Made by a program: the position numbers and the translations under genes | Part shown: positions 40,445 to 50,348 of the stretch, piece by piece | Layout: each line of letters opens with the position of its first letter | How positions within the stretch are numbered: the first letter of the stretch is position 1 | The notes under the pieces: model-generated | Told to the model about the DNA's origin: nothing | What the model saw: only the letters and a program-made list of their open reading frames with translations | Databases searched by the model: none | Source of the DNA: Petasospora fabianii | Taxonomy: Eukaryota > Ascomycota > Saccharomycetes > Phaffomycetales > Wickerhamomycetaceae | Length of the DNA: 64,000 nt | Assembly: GCA_022641835.1 (NCBI GenBank) | Contig: CP048716.1 | Coordinates: 186,001 to 250,000 of the forward strand | Direction: 5' to 3'

Positions 40445-40903
40445 ATGCCAGCTATGAGGTACCATACTAATTATGTTCTTGATAGCTTCAAAAGCGGTTC
40501 CCGGTCCTTGAGGTCGTTCACTCAGATCTCTAGAGGCTGCTATATCGGGAGCGTGACCGACCTCGAAAAGCCAAAAGGTAAACAAATCGCGTCTTGTCTC
40601 TGCGAAGGATTGTACAGCCACTTGAGAATGTCTGGGCAGCCGAATACCCCAGGAGTTGACATATCCACGTGTGTGGAAGATGAAAAGCAACGTATCAGAG
40701 TGGCTGAGGGCAACATAGTGCGCCGCTGTCACATTGATATCAGGAGGCTTAAGATTGCAGCCTCCTCCACAAGCGAGAGAGCCTACGTATGTAGGGCAAC
40801 GGAACCCTGCATTCATGCTCTTTTAGTGCATTTTTTTTTCTGTTTCTGGAACAATTACTACCACACTTACGAGCTTTATGAGTATTTCCAAGGGCTTTCC
40901 TGA
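40445..40903 (+). CDS. orphan ORF candidate, 152 aa
   Basis: ATG at 40445, stop TGA at 40901-40903. A TATAAATA box lies about 105 bp upstream, a plausible distance for a yeast promoter. The product starts MPAMRYHTNYVLDSFKSG, is Cys/Arg/Ser-rich, and ends aromatic (FFFCFWNNYYHTYELYEYF). I recognise no domain. A long frame also exists on the opposite strand (40442-40816), which weakens the case. It may be a lineage-specific gene or chance. Confidence 0.22.
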   Translation: MPAMRYHTNYVLDSFKSGSRSLRSFTQISRGCYIGSVTDLEKPKGKQIASCLCEGLYSHLRMSGQPNTPGVDISTCVEDEKQRIRVAEGNIVRRCHIDIRRLKIAASSTSERAYVCRATEPCIHALLVHFFFCFWNNYYHTYELYEYFQGLS

Positions 40904-41088
40904 GGCACTCGGGTATCACCCTCTTACCTCGATATCCAATTCAACCGGCCTGCTCTAGTGGTATGTACATCTAGAACTGACAAAGTGTGTCAAAATACAT
41001 CGTCATCCGCAAAGGTCTTGGCCTTGGCGCTACTAAAGCCATGAATCGATCGTCGCCGTGAAGAATCGAACTCGTGCCCTCGCTACCT

Positions 41089-41143
41089 AAAACGCAAAAC
41101 GCAAAACGCAAAACGCGAAACGCGAAACGCGAAAGTCACGCGT
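41089..41143. promoter_or_regulatory. RAD51 upstream array: tandem heptamers with SCB-like sites and one MCB
   Basis: Four AAAACGC units (41089-41116) are followed by two GAAACGC and a partial GAAA (41117-41134). This creates three tandem CGCGAAA words (41114, 41121, 41128) matching the SBF consensus CRCGAAA. A perfect MCB, ACGCGT, follows at 41138-41143. The array ends about 127 bp before the RAD51 ATG. G1/S control of RAD51 by such boxes is known in yeasts; here it is inferred from sequence. Confidence 0.65.
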
Positions 41144-41269
41144 AAATAATTCCGCGGGCGCGATGGCTCTCTCGAAATCAAAACAAAAACAAAAAAGCAC
41201 CAGTGGCGCTGTGCTACTTATCACACGTACCCGATTCTGGTAACTTAAAGACATCAAAGGAACTACGCG

Positions 41270-42474
41270 ATGACACAGTACGAGGTAGACGATGTGCATC
41301 CAGAGGCTGCCGAAAATATCAGCCAACACCAGGGCCAGATGGAGGAGGACGACGATGAAGGATACGGTCCAATCTCGATCGCTAAGCTTGAGGTGAGTAC
41401 GCTTGCGCGGACAGCAGCGGCTAACGCAAGACCATCGAAATAGACTACTAACACACGCTCACAGGGAAACGGTATCACCTCTGGTGACGTGAGAAAGCTC
41501 GCTGAGGCCGGTTATCACACTGTTGAAGCCATCGCTTACACGTATGTACTCTTTGTTTACACTTTGTCGCCACCGCACTTGACACCGTACTAATCAACAC
41601 TCATAGACCAAAGAGAGCACTTCTCACAGTGAAAGGTATCTCCGAAGCCAAGGCAGACAAGCTTCTAGCCGAAGCGGCTAAGCTTGTCCCAATGGGTTTC
41701 ACCACTGCTTCTGAGTTCCACCATAGACGTTCAGAACTTATTTGTATCACAACGGGATCCAAACAGCTTGACACCTTACTTGGTGGTGGTATCGAAACAG
41801 GCTCTATCACGGAGATCTTTGGTGAGTTCAGAACAGGTAAATCTCAGCTTTGCCACACCTTGGCTGTTACGTGCCAGCTGCCTATTGATATGGGCGGTGG
41901 TGAAGGAAAATGTTTGTATATTGACACAGAGGGTACTTTCAGACCAGTGAGATTGGTATCCATTGCTAGAAGATACGGATTGAATGAGGATGATGCATTG
42001 GACAATGTTGCCTATGCCAGAGCTTATAATGCTGATCATCAGCTCAGTTTGTTAAACCAGGCTGCTGCTATGATGTCCGAATCCAGATTCTCTCTCTTGA
42101 TTGTTGATTCCATCATGGCTCTCTACAGAACTGATTTCGCCGGTAGAGGTGAACTTTCAGCCAGACAGATGCATGTTGCTAAGTACATGAGAACTCTTCA
42201 AAGATTAGCTGATGAGTTTGGTATTGCCGTTGTAATCACAAACCAGGTTGTCGCTCAAGTTGATGGTGGTATGGGTGGTTTCAACCCAGACCCGAAGAAA
42301 CCAATCGGTGGTAATATCATTGCCCACTCCTCCACAACAAGACTCAGTTTCAAAAAGGGAAGGGGTGAGCAAAGAATCTGTAAGATCTATGATTCTCCAT
42401 GCCTCCCAGAGTCAGAAACAGTGTTTGCTATTTATGAAGATGGTATCGGTGATCCAAAGGAAGATGATGATTGA
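41270..42474 (+). CDS. RAD51: Rad51 recombinase, three exons
   Basis: Exons are 41270-41392, 41465-41541 and 41607-42474. Introns are 72 nt (donor GTGAGT, branch TACTAAC at 41446) and 65 nt (donor GTATGT, branch TACTAAT). The 1068 nt encode 355 aa. An acidic N-terminal tail precedes the HhH domain ([15 protein letters not shown]), the polymerisation motif F98-T-T-A101, Walker A GEFRTGKS (139-146), the [18 protein letters not shown] loop and Walker B ([12 protein letters not shown]). It forms filaments on ssDNA for strand exchange in homologous recombination. Length and HhH domain favour Rad51 over Dmc1. The CTG at 41878 sits at a Leu/Ile position. Confidence 0.97.
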
Positions 42475-42761
42475 TCGAGGATGGTAATACCCACTGTTGT
42501 TCTTTTCTTTTATTATTTTCTCTCTTTTCTAATTTTATCACGGTAACGGGCTTATTTATATTTAGTTCTTATTGATTTCGCATTTTTCTGGTATCTCCTC
42601 TCAAACAAGTGTTTTAGCCTGCCGATGGGTTCTCGGTCCTTGATTACGGTCCTTGATGGACGTCCTTCGTGCTCACCATTTAAAAATTAGTGAGGACCTC
42701 TACAGGCAGTCATATCGTAGAACCTATTCATTAAACTTAAATCGTCCTTTCAGACGACACA

Positions 42762-44330
42762 TCACAAGGAATATCTAAAGTCTGGGTTTTGTCTATCAGT
42801 CAAATCGGCAAACTCAATGTTCTCGATCTTAACGTACTTCTCACCCAGTTCTTCTCTCTTCTGATCTCTGGCCCTATTCTCAGACGAATAACTCCAGAAG
42901 AGAATAAGCAAGATTACAATACATGCGGAGTAGCAGCCCACAATAGTACCCTTGGCAGTTGGGTAATTTGGTTCCTCGCTCTGCTTGAAAGTCTGTGGAC
43001 CAATAACGTTACCAGTACAGTAGGCAATGAGGAAGATGGCATTACCCACAACTTTCTTGGTATGTCCAGCAACGTTGGACTGGAAAATGGAGACAAGGCA
43101 GATGAATCCAATATCAGAAACTTGCATGATGAACAAACCGCCGAGTCCGACTCTTTTAGTAGAAGCAAAGGCAAGCATGCATGAACCAGCAAGTGAGATG
43201 GAGAGGGCAAGAATGGAACACCAGATACGTGACTTGATGACGTTGAAGGAGTACAGGCAACCAATGATAACGGTTGTGGAGAAACCAACGCAAGAGAGTG
43301 GGATATTGAGGAGTAGGGACTCCTTTGTGGAGTATTTGAAGTCGGTGTTGAGCAGAATACTGGTGAAGTTTGTGATACCACCGTTTGGGATCTCATCAAC
43401 GATACCAAAGGCAAACATTAGCCAGATTCTCCAGTCAGTAAGGCATTCAATAAGCTGCTCTTTTTTGAACTTCTTGTTACCGTATCCTTGCTGATTATTT
43501 CTAATTCTCTCGACGGCCATGAGCTTCTCCTCGGCAGTCAGGAACCAAGCACCGGCTGGGGTATCTGGAATATGGAAGTAGAATGCTGCAGCAAGAAGCA
43601 AATTACAAAGACCAATGACGATGTAGACAACCTTCCATGATGGGATATCCCATTTACCACCATGGATGTAGAGACCGTAGGCAAAGGCGTAGCCGATAAT
43701 GGCACCGATATGACAAGCCCCGAGCCAGATGGCTGTTCTCAAGAAATGTTCCTCCTTCTTGTACCACTGAGTTGTCAAGATCACCATTGTTGGGGTGATG
43801 GAAGATTCAAGCATACCAAGCACTACTCTGAGGAACATAAAACCGGCCAAGTTAGTAGCGGGCATGAGACAGACAACGACACCCCACAGGAGGATGAAAC
43901 AAGACGTTGCCTTAGCCACTGGGAATCTCTGTAGGATGTAAGAGGCTGGCAATTCGAAGGCCAAATAACCCAAGTAGAATGCTGATCCGAGCCAAGAGTA
44001 CTGCCAGCCGGCCATGTGGAGATCGGTCTTGATACCCATAACCGAAGCAAAGGAGTTTGTGATTTTGTCCATATACTGGACGGCGTACATGAGAACAAAG
44101 AATGGAATCAAGTAAGTGTCAATCTTCCATCTCAACTTGCGATCCTGTTCTGGCGTGAGGTTTATATTCTGAGCCTCCATGGCGAGATTCATCGCCTCAT
44201 CGACATTCTTCTGATCCAACTTAAACTCACGTCCATTGAGTGAGATGACGGTCTCGAGTACTTCTGTAGAGGCAATATCAGCGTCCTCGGTGGACACTTT
44301 GGACTCAATCTTCGAGCCCTGCACAGACAT
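42762..44330 (-). CDS. Dal5-type permease (MFS, anion:cation symporter family)
   Basis: 522 aa with about 12 membrane segments. The pre-TM1 block LTPEQDRKLRWKIDTYLIPFF, then YMDKITNSFASVMG and FLRVVLGMLESSITPTM, is characteristic of fungal allantoate/nicotinate-type (Dal5, Tna1, Yct1) permeases of the ACS family. The hydrophilic loop between TM6 and TM7 (EEKLMAVERIRNNQQGYGN) is also typical. Substrate is unknown. It lies downstream of an FAD oxidase in the same orientation, 393 bp apart, and both have GATAA clusters upstream, suggesting uptake of a nitrogen source the oxidase degrades. Confidence 0.92.
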   Translation of the reverse strand: MSVQGSKIESKVSTEDADIASTEVLETVISLNGREFKLDQKNVDEAMNLAMEAQNINLTPEQDRKLRWKIDTYLIPFFVLMYAVQYMDKITNSFASVMGIKTDLHMAGWQYSWLGSAFYLGYLAFELPASYILQRFPVAKATSCFILLWGVVVCLMPATNLAGFMFLRVVLGMLESSITPTMVILTTQWYKKEEHFLRTAIWLGACHIGAIIGYAFAYGLYIHGGKWDIPSWKVVYIVIGLCNLLLAAAFYFHIPDTPAGAWFLTAEEKLMAVERIRNNQQGYGNKKFKKEQLIECLTDWRIWLMFAFGIVDEIPNGGITNFTSILLNTDFKYSTKESLLLNIPLSCVGFSTTVIIGCLYSFNVIKSRIWCSILALSISLAGSCMLAFASTKRVGLGGLFIMQVSDIGFICLVSIFQSNVAGHTKKVVGNAIFLIAYCTGNVIGPQTFKQSEEPNYPTAKGTIVGCYSACIVILLILFWSYSSENRARDQKREELGEKYVKIENIEFADLTDRQNPDFRYSL

Positions 44331-44723
44331 AATGATGGAGCTGTCCGAAATGCTTGAAGTGTCTTACTGTTCCTCCATCCGAGATCATCTTTCCTGGGAT
44401 CCAATGGCTTTAAAGCATAAGTGCTGATCCGTTGAGTCCCAAAACGGAAGACTGGTGCGACAAAGAATCAAGGGCCTTGATCTGCCCGCTGATTTCCCTA
44501 ATCGAGCATAATCCCGTATGCGGCGTTAGCCAAGATGTTTTCCGATAACCTACTGTAAGGGTCGCGCGGGGGATAAGAGGGTGTCAATGTGCAAATCTCT
44601 GATAAGAGGTTGACTTGATCTAATCCCCGACCCTACTTTTAATGCGGCTATCAACACAGATATACTTCTATTTGGTTTGATATAACGAGACAAAACGGCT
44701 AAAGGCGGAGATACATTGTAGTA
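44331..44723. promoter_or_regulatory. Permease promoter with three spaced GATAA sites
   Basis: GATAA words start at 44544, 44572 and 44601 on the plus strand, spaced 28 and 29 bp, 214-276 bp upstream of the permease ATG. GATAAG is the site of nitrogen-regulatory GATA factors (Gln3/Gat1 type). Confidence 0.55.
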
Positions 44724-46160
44724 TCACATTCTAGCCTTGAGAAGAGTTGGCTTGTTCTTGACGTACTCCAACAGCTCCTCCTTGTGGATGTTTTTACCTT
44801 CGATTCTTTTCTTCGAAACAAAATATCCAGTTGGACATGTGTATGGGATCTCTTTGATGCCCTTACCCGTGGCGATGCAAGTAGCAATGGCCTTACCACT
44901 AAGGAGGACACGAGGCATACCATGACCGTGGAAACCAGCACAAATGTAGGCACCTTTCTTCCCAATACAGTCAAGCTCGCCCACATAGGGCAAGTAGTCA
45001 TTGGTGAAACCCAAGACCCCGGACCAAACGTGTGAGACTTCAGTTGGTGTGTTCTTCCAAGTAGTGAATCTCTCCTGCATGTAGTTGTCATTCCAAACTT
45101 CAACGGCTTTCTCCTGGACGAAGCTGTCGTCAACACAGTCAAAGTGCTCAGATAAGGCTGCTTCACCTGACTTGGAAAGGTCTAGCATGGTATCATCTTG
45201 GCCACCAACCACAATTGAGCCATCAGGTCTGTTGATCAAGTAGTCACTCTTCAAAAGAGAAGTGAAGAGACCGTAAGTGTTAGTGAGATGTGGCACAGTG
45301 GACTTGTCCTTGGCAACAATACGACAGATAACACCCTTTTGTGGGACAATGGTATTGGAGAACTCGGAGAGAAGAGCCTTAGTATAACCGTTCGTGGCAA
45401 ACACCAACTTGTTACAGATTGTCTCACCACGATCAGCTGTCTTGACAACCCACTTACCGTCAGATCTTTGTGTAGCCTCAGTAACCATTGTATTGGCCTG
45501 TAAGTTCAAGCCCTTATCGACACACTTTTTCAACAAGGCCATCATCAATTTCCATGGCCAACAGGAGGCGGCAGGATATGTTACGGCGACCTCTGTGTTT
45601 GGATTCTTAGAGATTGTTCTAGCAGCATCACCGTAATACACCTGAACCTGTTTCTTCAAGTCCTCCCTGATATAAGGTGACTTCATGAATCTATCGTAAC
45701 ACTTCATATCACGAACCAATCTTGGATCATCCTTGTACGGATAGACGTCACAGGCCCTGGTCAAGAAGAAGTCACAATCAATTTTGTGCTCATCAACGAG
45801 GTCCTTCAGCAGCCACAAATGCTCATACTCAGAGTTCGCAATCTCAGCAGCACCCTCTTCTCCAATAAGCTCGGTATAAAGGTCATAATAACGATGAATG
45901 TATGGCTTCACATGGCCACCATTACGGCCTGTGGCTCCTGAGCACAGGTTTCTGGCCTCAAAGATAGCAACATCGGCATTTGGATCTTGCTCAAGAAGAT
46001 GATAAGCAGTAGAAGTACCAGCGTATCCAGAGCCGATGATCAAGGTATCAACTTCCTTAGGGATGTTCTCTGTTGATCTGAATCTGGAGAATTCTGTCTG
46101 CTCAGAAAGCCAGAAGGAAATCGTGTAGTTGTCCTTTGGTAGATAGTCCTTGTTTCCCAT
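44724..46160 (-). CDS. FAD-dependent amine/amino-acid oxidase (DAO family)
   Basis: 478 aa from the ATG at 46160 (MGNKDYLPKDNYTISFW); the frame upstream has only TTG. A Rossmann FAD site at about 38-60 (VDTLIIGSGYAGTSTAYHL, GxGxxG at G43-G48) is followed by EARNLCSGATGRNGGH, a DAO signature. A second FAD contact occurs near VWSGVLGFTNDYLPYVGE, and GFHGHGMPRVLLSGKAIA completes the C-terminal cofactor loop. These are features of gamma-glutamylputrescine/sarcosine/amino-acid oxidase relatives. No peroxisomal SKL end is present (it ends KARM). It probably supplies nitrogen together with the adjacent permease. Confidence 0.88.
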   Translation of the reverse strand: MGNKDYLPKDNYTISFWLSEQTEFSRFRSTENIPKEVDTLIIGSGYAGTSTAYHLLEQDPNADVAIFEARNLCSGATGRNGGHVKPYIHRYYDLYTELIGEEGAAEIANSEYEHLWLLKDLVDEHKIDCDFFLTRACDVYPYKDDPRLVRDMKCYDRFMKSPYIREDLKKQVQVYYGDAARTISKNPNTEVAVTYPAASCWPWKLMMALLKKCVDKGLNLQANTMVTEATQRSDGKWVVKTADRGETICNKLVFATNGYTKALLSEFSNTIVPQKGVICRIVAKDKSTVPHLTNTYGLFTSLLKSDYLINRPDGSIVVGGQDDTMLDLSKSGEAALSEHFDCVDDSFVQEKAVEVWNDNYMQERFTTWKNTPTEVSHVWSGVLGFTNDYLPYVGELDCIGKKGAYICAGFHGHGMPRVLLSGKAIATCIATGKGIKEIPYTCPTGYFVSKKRIEGKNIHKEELLEYVKNKPTLLKARM

Positions 46161-46872
46161 GACTAACGCAGCTAATCCCAATCAATGGTGTCGTCTGCAA
46201 TATCCACAACATGGTTAGGCCTGCAGATATGGCCGAGTAGCGTCGGCTTTATAGGCATTCCAGGGGAACGAGTCAGCAGATAGCTACATGTGGGGCTGAC
46301 TCTCTTAAGACTGTGTCGCACACTCCTTCCAAAAGAGGAAGGATCACCGATGGATAAATCCTGGAGGCACTCCGAGCTCTAATGCACTTTGACGAGCCTA
46401 TACTCGCTTAGATAAGATAAACCACCACTTTGGAAAGGGGTTATCGTGAGAAGGAGATCCAATTAGGAAGCACTCGTCAAGTACCACGATTTCCGATGCC
46501 CCGTGATGGGAATCGACCGGGTGTGAACTTTGTGCAAATAGCTGTTAGCCGTCGCAGTACTATAATCTCACAAGAAAATCTACGTATAGCCCGGCCTGAA
46601 GGTTGAACAAATAAACAGTTGCATGCCAGCCTACAGTCAGCTACACCACTCGTTCTTCGTTAATGCAGATATTGAATTTTCACGTCTCTCTTTATATATA
46701 GAATAGAGACTGATGGAAACCATTGAGACCCTGACGTAGGATCAATGGAATGCCGCTTCTCTTCTGAGTAGTCATAACACATGCAACAAGTGGACACATT
46801 ATTCTTCAGATCCACTAAAAGTTTTTTTTATATCCTCTCTTCTTGTCTTTGAGGCACATCTCCACCACATGA
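46161..46872. promoter_or_regulatory. FAD-oxidase promoter region with GATAA cluster
   Basis: About 710 bp upstream of the oxidase. GATAA words at 46353, 46411 and 46416 (overlapping pair) and the reverse TTATC at 46441 lie about 190-285 bp upstream of the ATG. The rest, up to the LOS1 stop, shows no gene; a TATATA-like stretch near 46690-46700 is seen. Confidence 0.5.
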
Positions 46873-49800
46873 TCAGCTCTTGAACTGCATCACAAAAGTG
46901 ACAAACTGCTTCTTGAATGCCTTCACGTCTAGAGTGACCATGTTCTGAATCAACTCATTGCCGGCATTGCCTGGCAACTGGATCTGAGGGAAGTAGACGT
47001 CTCTCAAGTACACCACAAGAGCGTCACCCTTGATAAGGAACAAAGTTTTCAAGATATTAGCAAGCTCATCAGCGACAAATCTGTACTGAGCATCCGCGAT
47101 GTCAAACTTCTGGTTCTGGAATGGAATCTCAAAGCACAGTCTCACCAAGTTCTCCAAAAGGAAAGTAGATATACCCTCGATTGTCAAGCCTGCTGCATAT
47201 TTATCGTTAGGATCGTTGACAGCATCATTACCAAAAACATTTGTGAGTGTCACAAGCGTAGAGAGCGAGAGCTTGGCCACTTGAAGATCGTCTAAGTTGT
47301 TAGCATTGGCAAAGAGACTCTGCAAGATCGTTGGAAGGTTTCCCTTGTTAGTCTGTGTGATCAACAAACTTGTGACGTTGTTTGTGCTCAAACTAACAAG
47401 AAGTGTGATATAAGCCTTCTTTAATGCGGATTTCTCTCTTACAACATCTGGCATCAACTCGTACACACCATTCTCGCCCTTATCATCGAGCATCTGATAC
47501 ACCTTAGTGGTCAATGGAGTAAACAAATCGTTGAGCAACTGGTAAACCATATCATCCTTGTTGAAGTTGTGCACAATCTGACCGATGAACCCAAGGAAAT
47601 CTGTCATCTCACTGAATCTCAAGTTGCTAGAGGCAAGGATGATTGAAATAAGACGAGATAAATGAGAACCAATGTCCGCCTTGAGAATAGGAATGAATCT
47701 CGCAAAGGAGAATCTGGCCGCATCTCTGATATTCTCCTGGGAGCTCAATGTCTCCAAAGTAACAAGGACGACCTCAGCAGTGTTATTGAATTTCTCCACG
47801 ATTTCTGGTGTGTACTTTCTGTTCGGTGTTGTGTCATACTCGAACCCACGAGCAATCGTACCAATAGCCATCAACAGGTGGTGTGCCTCCAAGATTGTCT
47901 TTGGGTCTGGGTTTGGTGATGAAACAATTCTTTGGAGGTTTCCAAAAATTGGGCCAAACAAAAGGTCCATAAGCTTGAGTTTGAGTGGCGTCTTACTTGC
48001 ATCAACGAGTGAAATCAAAAGACCCACGGTCTCAAACAAGTAAAGCTGGTTGTCAAACTTGGAGGAGCTCTCAACAAGCTCAGAATCTTCATCCTTCTTA
48101 GGCAATTCCGCCTCAATGACCAGCAAGTTCTGTGACATATCCCTAATGAGACGGTCAATGAAGGCATCATCAAGCTGTGGTTTGGTCAACTTGCAGAATC
48201 TGAAGAACAAGTACCAGCATCTCATCTGTACCTTTTGATTAGAGTTGGCAAGACCCAAGTTGGTGAATAGTCCTAATATGTGGTTGGTAAGGTCATTCTT
48301 GTTGGCTGAATTGTTCACGAGTGTAGAATGACGTAGAATCAATTCAAACAGCAAAAGCTGAATGAGTGGGTGGTTGATCTGGATGACGTTGGAGTTGATG
48401 GTCTTGATGAGCATCTCCTGGAACATCAAGTATGGCTTTGATTCGAGGAGCTGGTTCTTTGGGATGTTCAACATGTTTTGCTTCAAGCTATCCGAAAAGT
48501 TGGTGAGCTCAAAGAGACCCAACTCAATCTGTCTCCAGTCGTCTCCGCTGCTCTCAAAGATGGACTGGTTGATAACTGCGAACAACTGCTCAAGGTAGAT
48601 CTCAGGGTTAATTGCAGAGATGCTGTCTTGGAAGATCTTCAATCTAGATCTGAACTCGTTGAATTCACCAATAGTGTCTTCATCGTCGCCATCATCGTCT
48701 GCGTCGTATTTCATCTTGACTATGATCTTCTGCAGTAGTGTGCGCAACATTTCCAGGTGGGTGGATGTAAACTGGCCACCATTCTGCTTGGTCACTTTCT
48801 TCAATGCAGCAAGGAAGGAGGAGATGAAAGAGAACACCTGCTGAGAGACATCATCGTAATCGTTAGACAAGAAGTTCAAGATGTATGGGAAAACAGCAAC
48901 AATCTGGTCATTGGCAGTGCTCTTAGCAGTAGAGGATGCCTCACTAGAATCCAAAATGTATGTGAGCTCAAGACCAATAGCGTTGTAAAGTTTAGCAATA
49001 TGCTCGACAAACTCCAAATCGCTCTCATCAAGGCTCAGAGAACCGACAACACTGGTCAAGTTCAATAACGATAAGAGTTCTAATTTGTTCTCTGGTTTCA
49101 TCTTCTTGCTGATGATCTCAGTGAGTGTATCGCAGCAGACAACACGCTGTTCGCTCCTTGTCAAAAACTGCAAAATGAGGTTGATGTAGTCTGATGGCAC
49201 GATCAAGCTGATCTCAATCCATGACACCCAGCCTCCGATGACTTGCAAACATTCTCTCAAGATCTCCTGGACGAGTGATCCAGACTTGTCCTTGAAATCG
49301 GCAAGGATCTTCTTCCAGATTAATGTCAGTGTGCTCATATCTGAGACTCTAATGCCATCTTTTAAACTGTTGTTTCTCTCCACAACTGATCTCTCCCTGA
49401 TGATGAGTTGATCTCCGATCTCCGAATGGATCGCGAGAAGTACTCTCAAAAACATATCCACAGCAATCTCATTTTCATCCTTGATGAGCTCTTGAAAGTC
49501 CTTGAAAAAAGAGTTCCATGACACGAGGTAAGTTGAGCAGAAAAGGGCAGCGAATGTTTCAGCGAGTTTGTTCTTGAAGAAAACCTGTTCGTACTTGTTG
49601 GCGGTGATGATGGCATTGAGGTGCTGAAGGAGTGTTGTCCTTATGTATCCGTTCTGCTCTTGTCCAAGCTGTGGTACGGAGTCACACAATGCCTGTAATG
49701 CAATGAATCTAGTTTGGTCTGGTGTGTTGATGTCCTTAAGGATCAGAGAGAATGCCTGCCATCCATCTGCAGAGCTCTTTAGGTCGTTCAAGAAGCGGAT

Positions 49801-49875
49801 CGCCTGCTCTCGCAAGTTCGCATCTGCTGTTCCGCCAATAGCGATCTCAACAGCTTGCTTGATCTGCTCTTCCAT
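46873..49875 (-). CDS. LOS1: tRNA exportin Los1 (exportin-t)
   Basis: 1000 aa from the ATG at 49875 (MEEQIKQAVEIAIGG); the long frame upstream encodes a low-complexity extension unlike exportins. The N-terminal region (about 10-150) is importin-beta/Xpo1-like: FLNDLKSSADGWQ, FIALQALCDSVPQLG, FFKNKLAETFAALF. HEAT repeats fill the rest, ending VTFVMQFKS. Los1 carries tRNAs out of the nucleus with Ran-GTP. S. cerevisiae Los1 is 1100 aa. Related importin-beta proteins were considered; FFKNKLAETFAALF and total length favour exportin-t. Confidence 0.9.
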   Translation of the reverse strand: MEEQIKQAVEIAIGGTADANLREQAIRFLNDLKSSADGWQAFSLILKDINTPDQTRFIALQALCDSVPQLGQEQNGYIRTTLLQHLNAIITANKYEQVFFKNKLAETFAALFCSTYLVSWNSFFKDFQELIKDENEIAVDMFLRVLLAIHSEIGDQLIIRERSVVERNNSLKDGIRVSDMSTLTLIWKKILADFKDKSGSLVQEILRECLQVIGGWVSWIEISLIVPSDYINLILQFLTRSEQRVVCCDTLTEIISKKMKPENKLELLSLLNLTSVVGSLSLDESDLEFVEHIAKLYNAIGLELTYILDSSEASSTAKSTANDQIVAVFPYILNFLSNDYDDVSQQVFSFISSFLAALKKVTKQNGGQFTSTHLEMLRTLLQKIIVKMKYDADDDGDDEDTIGEFNEFRSRLKIFQDSISAINPEIYLEQLFAVINQSIFESSGDDWRQIELGLFELTNFSDSLKQNMLNIPKNQLLESKPYLMFQEMLIKTINSNVIQINHPLIQLLLFELILRHSTLVNNSANKNDLTNHILGLFTNLGLANSNQKVQMRCWYLFFRFCKLTKPQLDDAFIDRLIRDMSQNLLVIEAELPKKDEDSELVESSSKFDNQLYLFETVGLLISLVDASKTPLKLKLMDLLFGPIFGNLQRIVSSPNPDPKTILEAHHLLMAIGTIARGFEYDTTPNRKYTPEIVEKFNNTAEVVLVTLETLSSQENIRDAARFSFARFIPILKADIGSHLSRLISIILASSNLRFSEMTDFLGFIGQIVHNFNKDDMVYQLLNDLFTPLTTKVYQMLDDKGENGVYELMPDVVREKSALKKAYITLLVSLSTNNVTSLLITQTNKGNLPTILQSLFANANNLDDLQVAKLSLSTLVTLTNVFGNDAVNDPNDKYAAGLTIEGISTFLLENLVRLCFEIPFQNQKFDIADAQYRFVADELANILKTLFLIKGDALVVYLRDVYFPQIQLPGNAGNELIQNMVTLDVKAFKKQFVTFVMQFKS

Positions 49876-50348
49876 GTGTAAGACGGTGCTAAGCTGATCC
49901 TGTGTGATGAAATATCCGAGCGTGGGGTTTCTCGGCGGCAAAGTATGCAGGGAATGACGTGTATATGTGATAGGAGTCGTACGCGGTTGGTTCAAATTGG
50001 ACAGCAAACACAGACTTCTATGTGAGAGTTGGGCGTGGGTACTAGTAACGCGGGTATGGAAGAGATGGCAAGGGTTAGTTGAAAAGAGGGTCTCTGAGCG
50101 ATGTTGTAATGCTTTTTTGTTGATTTTTTTTTGTTTTGGCTCGGCGATCGAAGAGTTGGAGATTTTTCAGCCTGCTCAAAAGTTCGCGAAATTGGTATGC
50201 GCACTACTTTGTCCCGCATAGCTCAAACTGTGGATCCACAATTTCTCCTATATTGACATCGGGAACGTTTAAAAGTCACACAGAGAGAATTAGACGATGA
50301 CTCATCGATGATACTAATCTGCATGGTATAGACTTTGTATTTTGCGGC
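49876..50348. other. Intergenic: LOS1 promoter and 3' flank of the Ser-rich gene
   Basis: About 470 bp. A-/T-rich runs at 50112-50135 on a moderately GC background. No gene or clear motif. Confidence 0.4.

Larger units (their letters stand above)
39723..41269. other. Long divergent region, SKT5 / RAD51
   Basis: 1547 bp. It holds an orphan ORF candidate (40445-40903) preceded by a TATAAATA near 40339, an 8-bp hairpin (AGGAGGCT / AGCCTCCT, 40742-40766) and the RAD51 heptamer array (separate entries). No tRNA fits the weak B-box-like stretch near 41062. Confidence 0.4.

Noticed and set aside
40970-41075. tRNA-like stretch with a weak B box on the minus strand near 41062
   Set aside because: T stem does not pair, no A box at the right distance, no acceptor stem.
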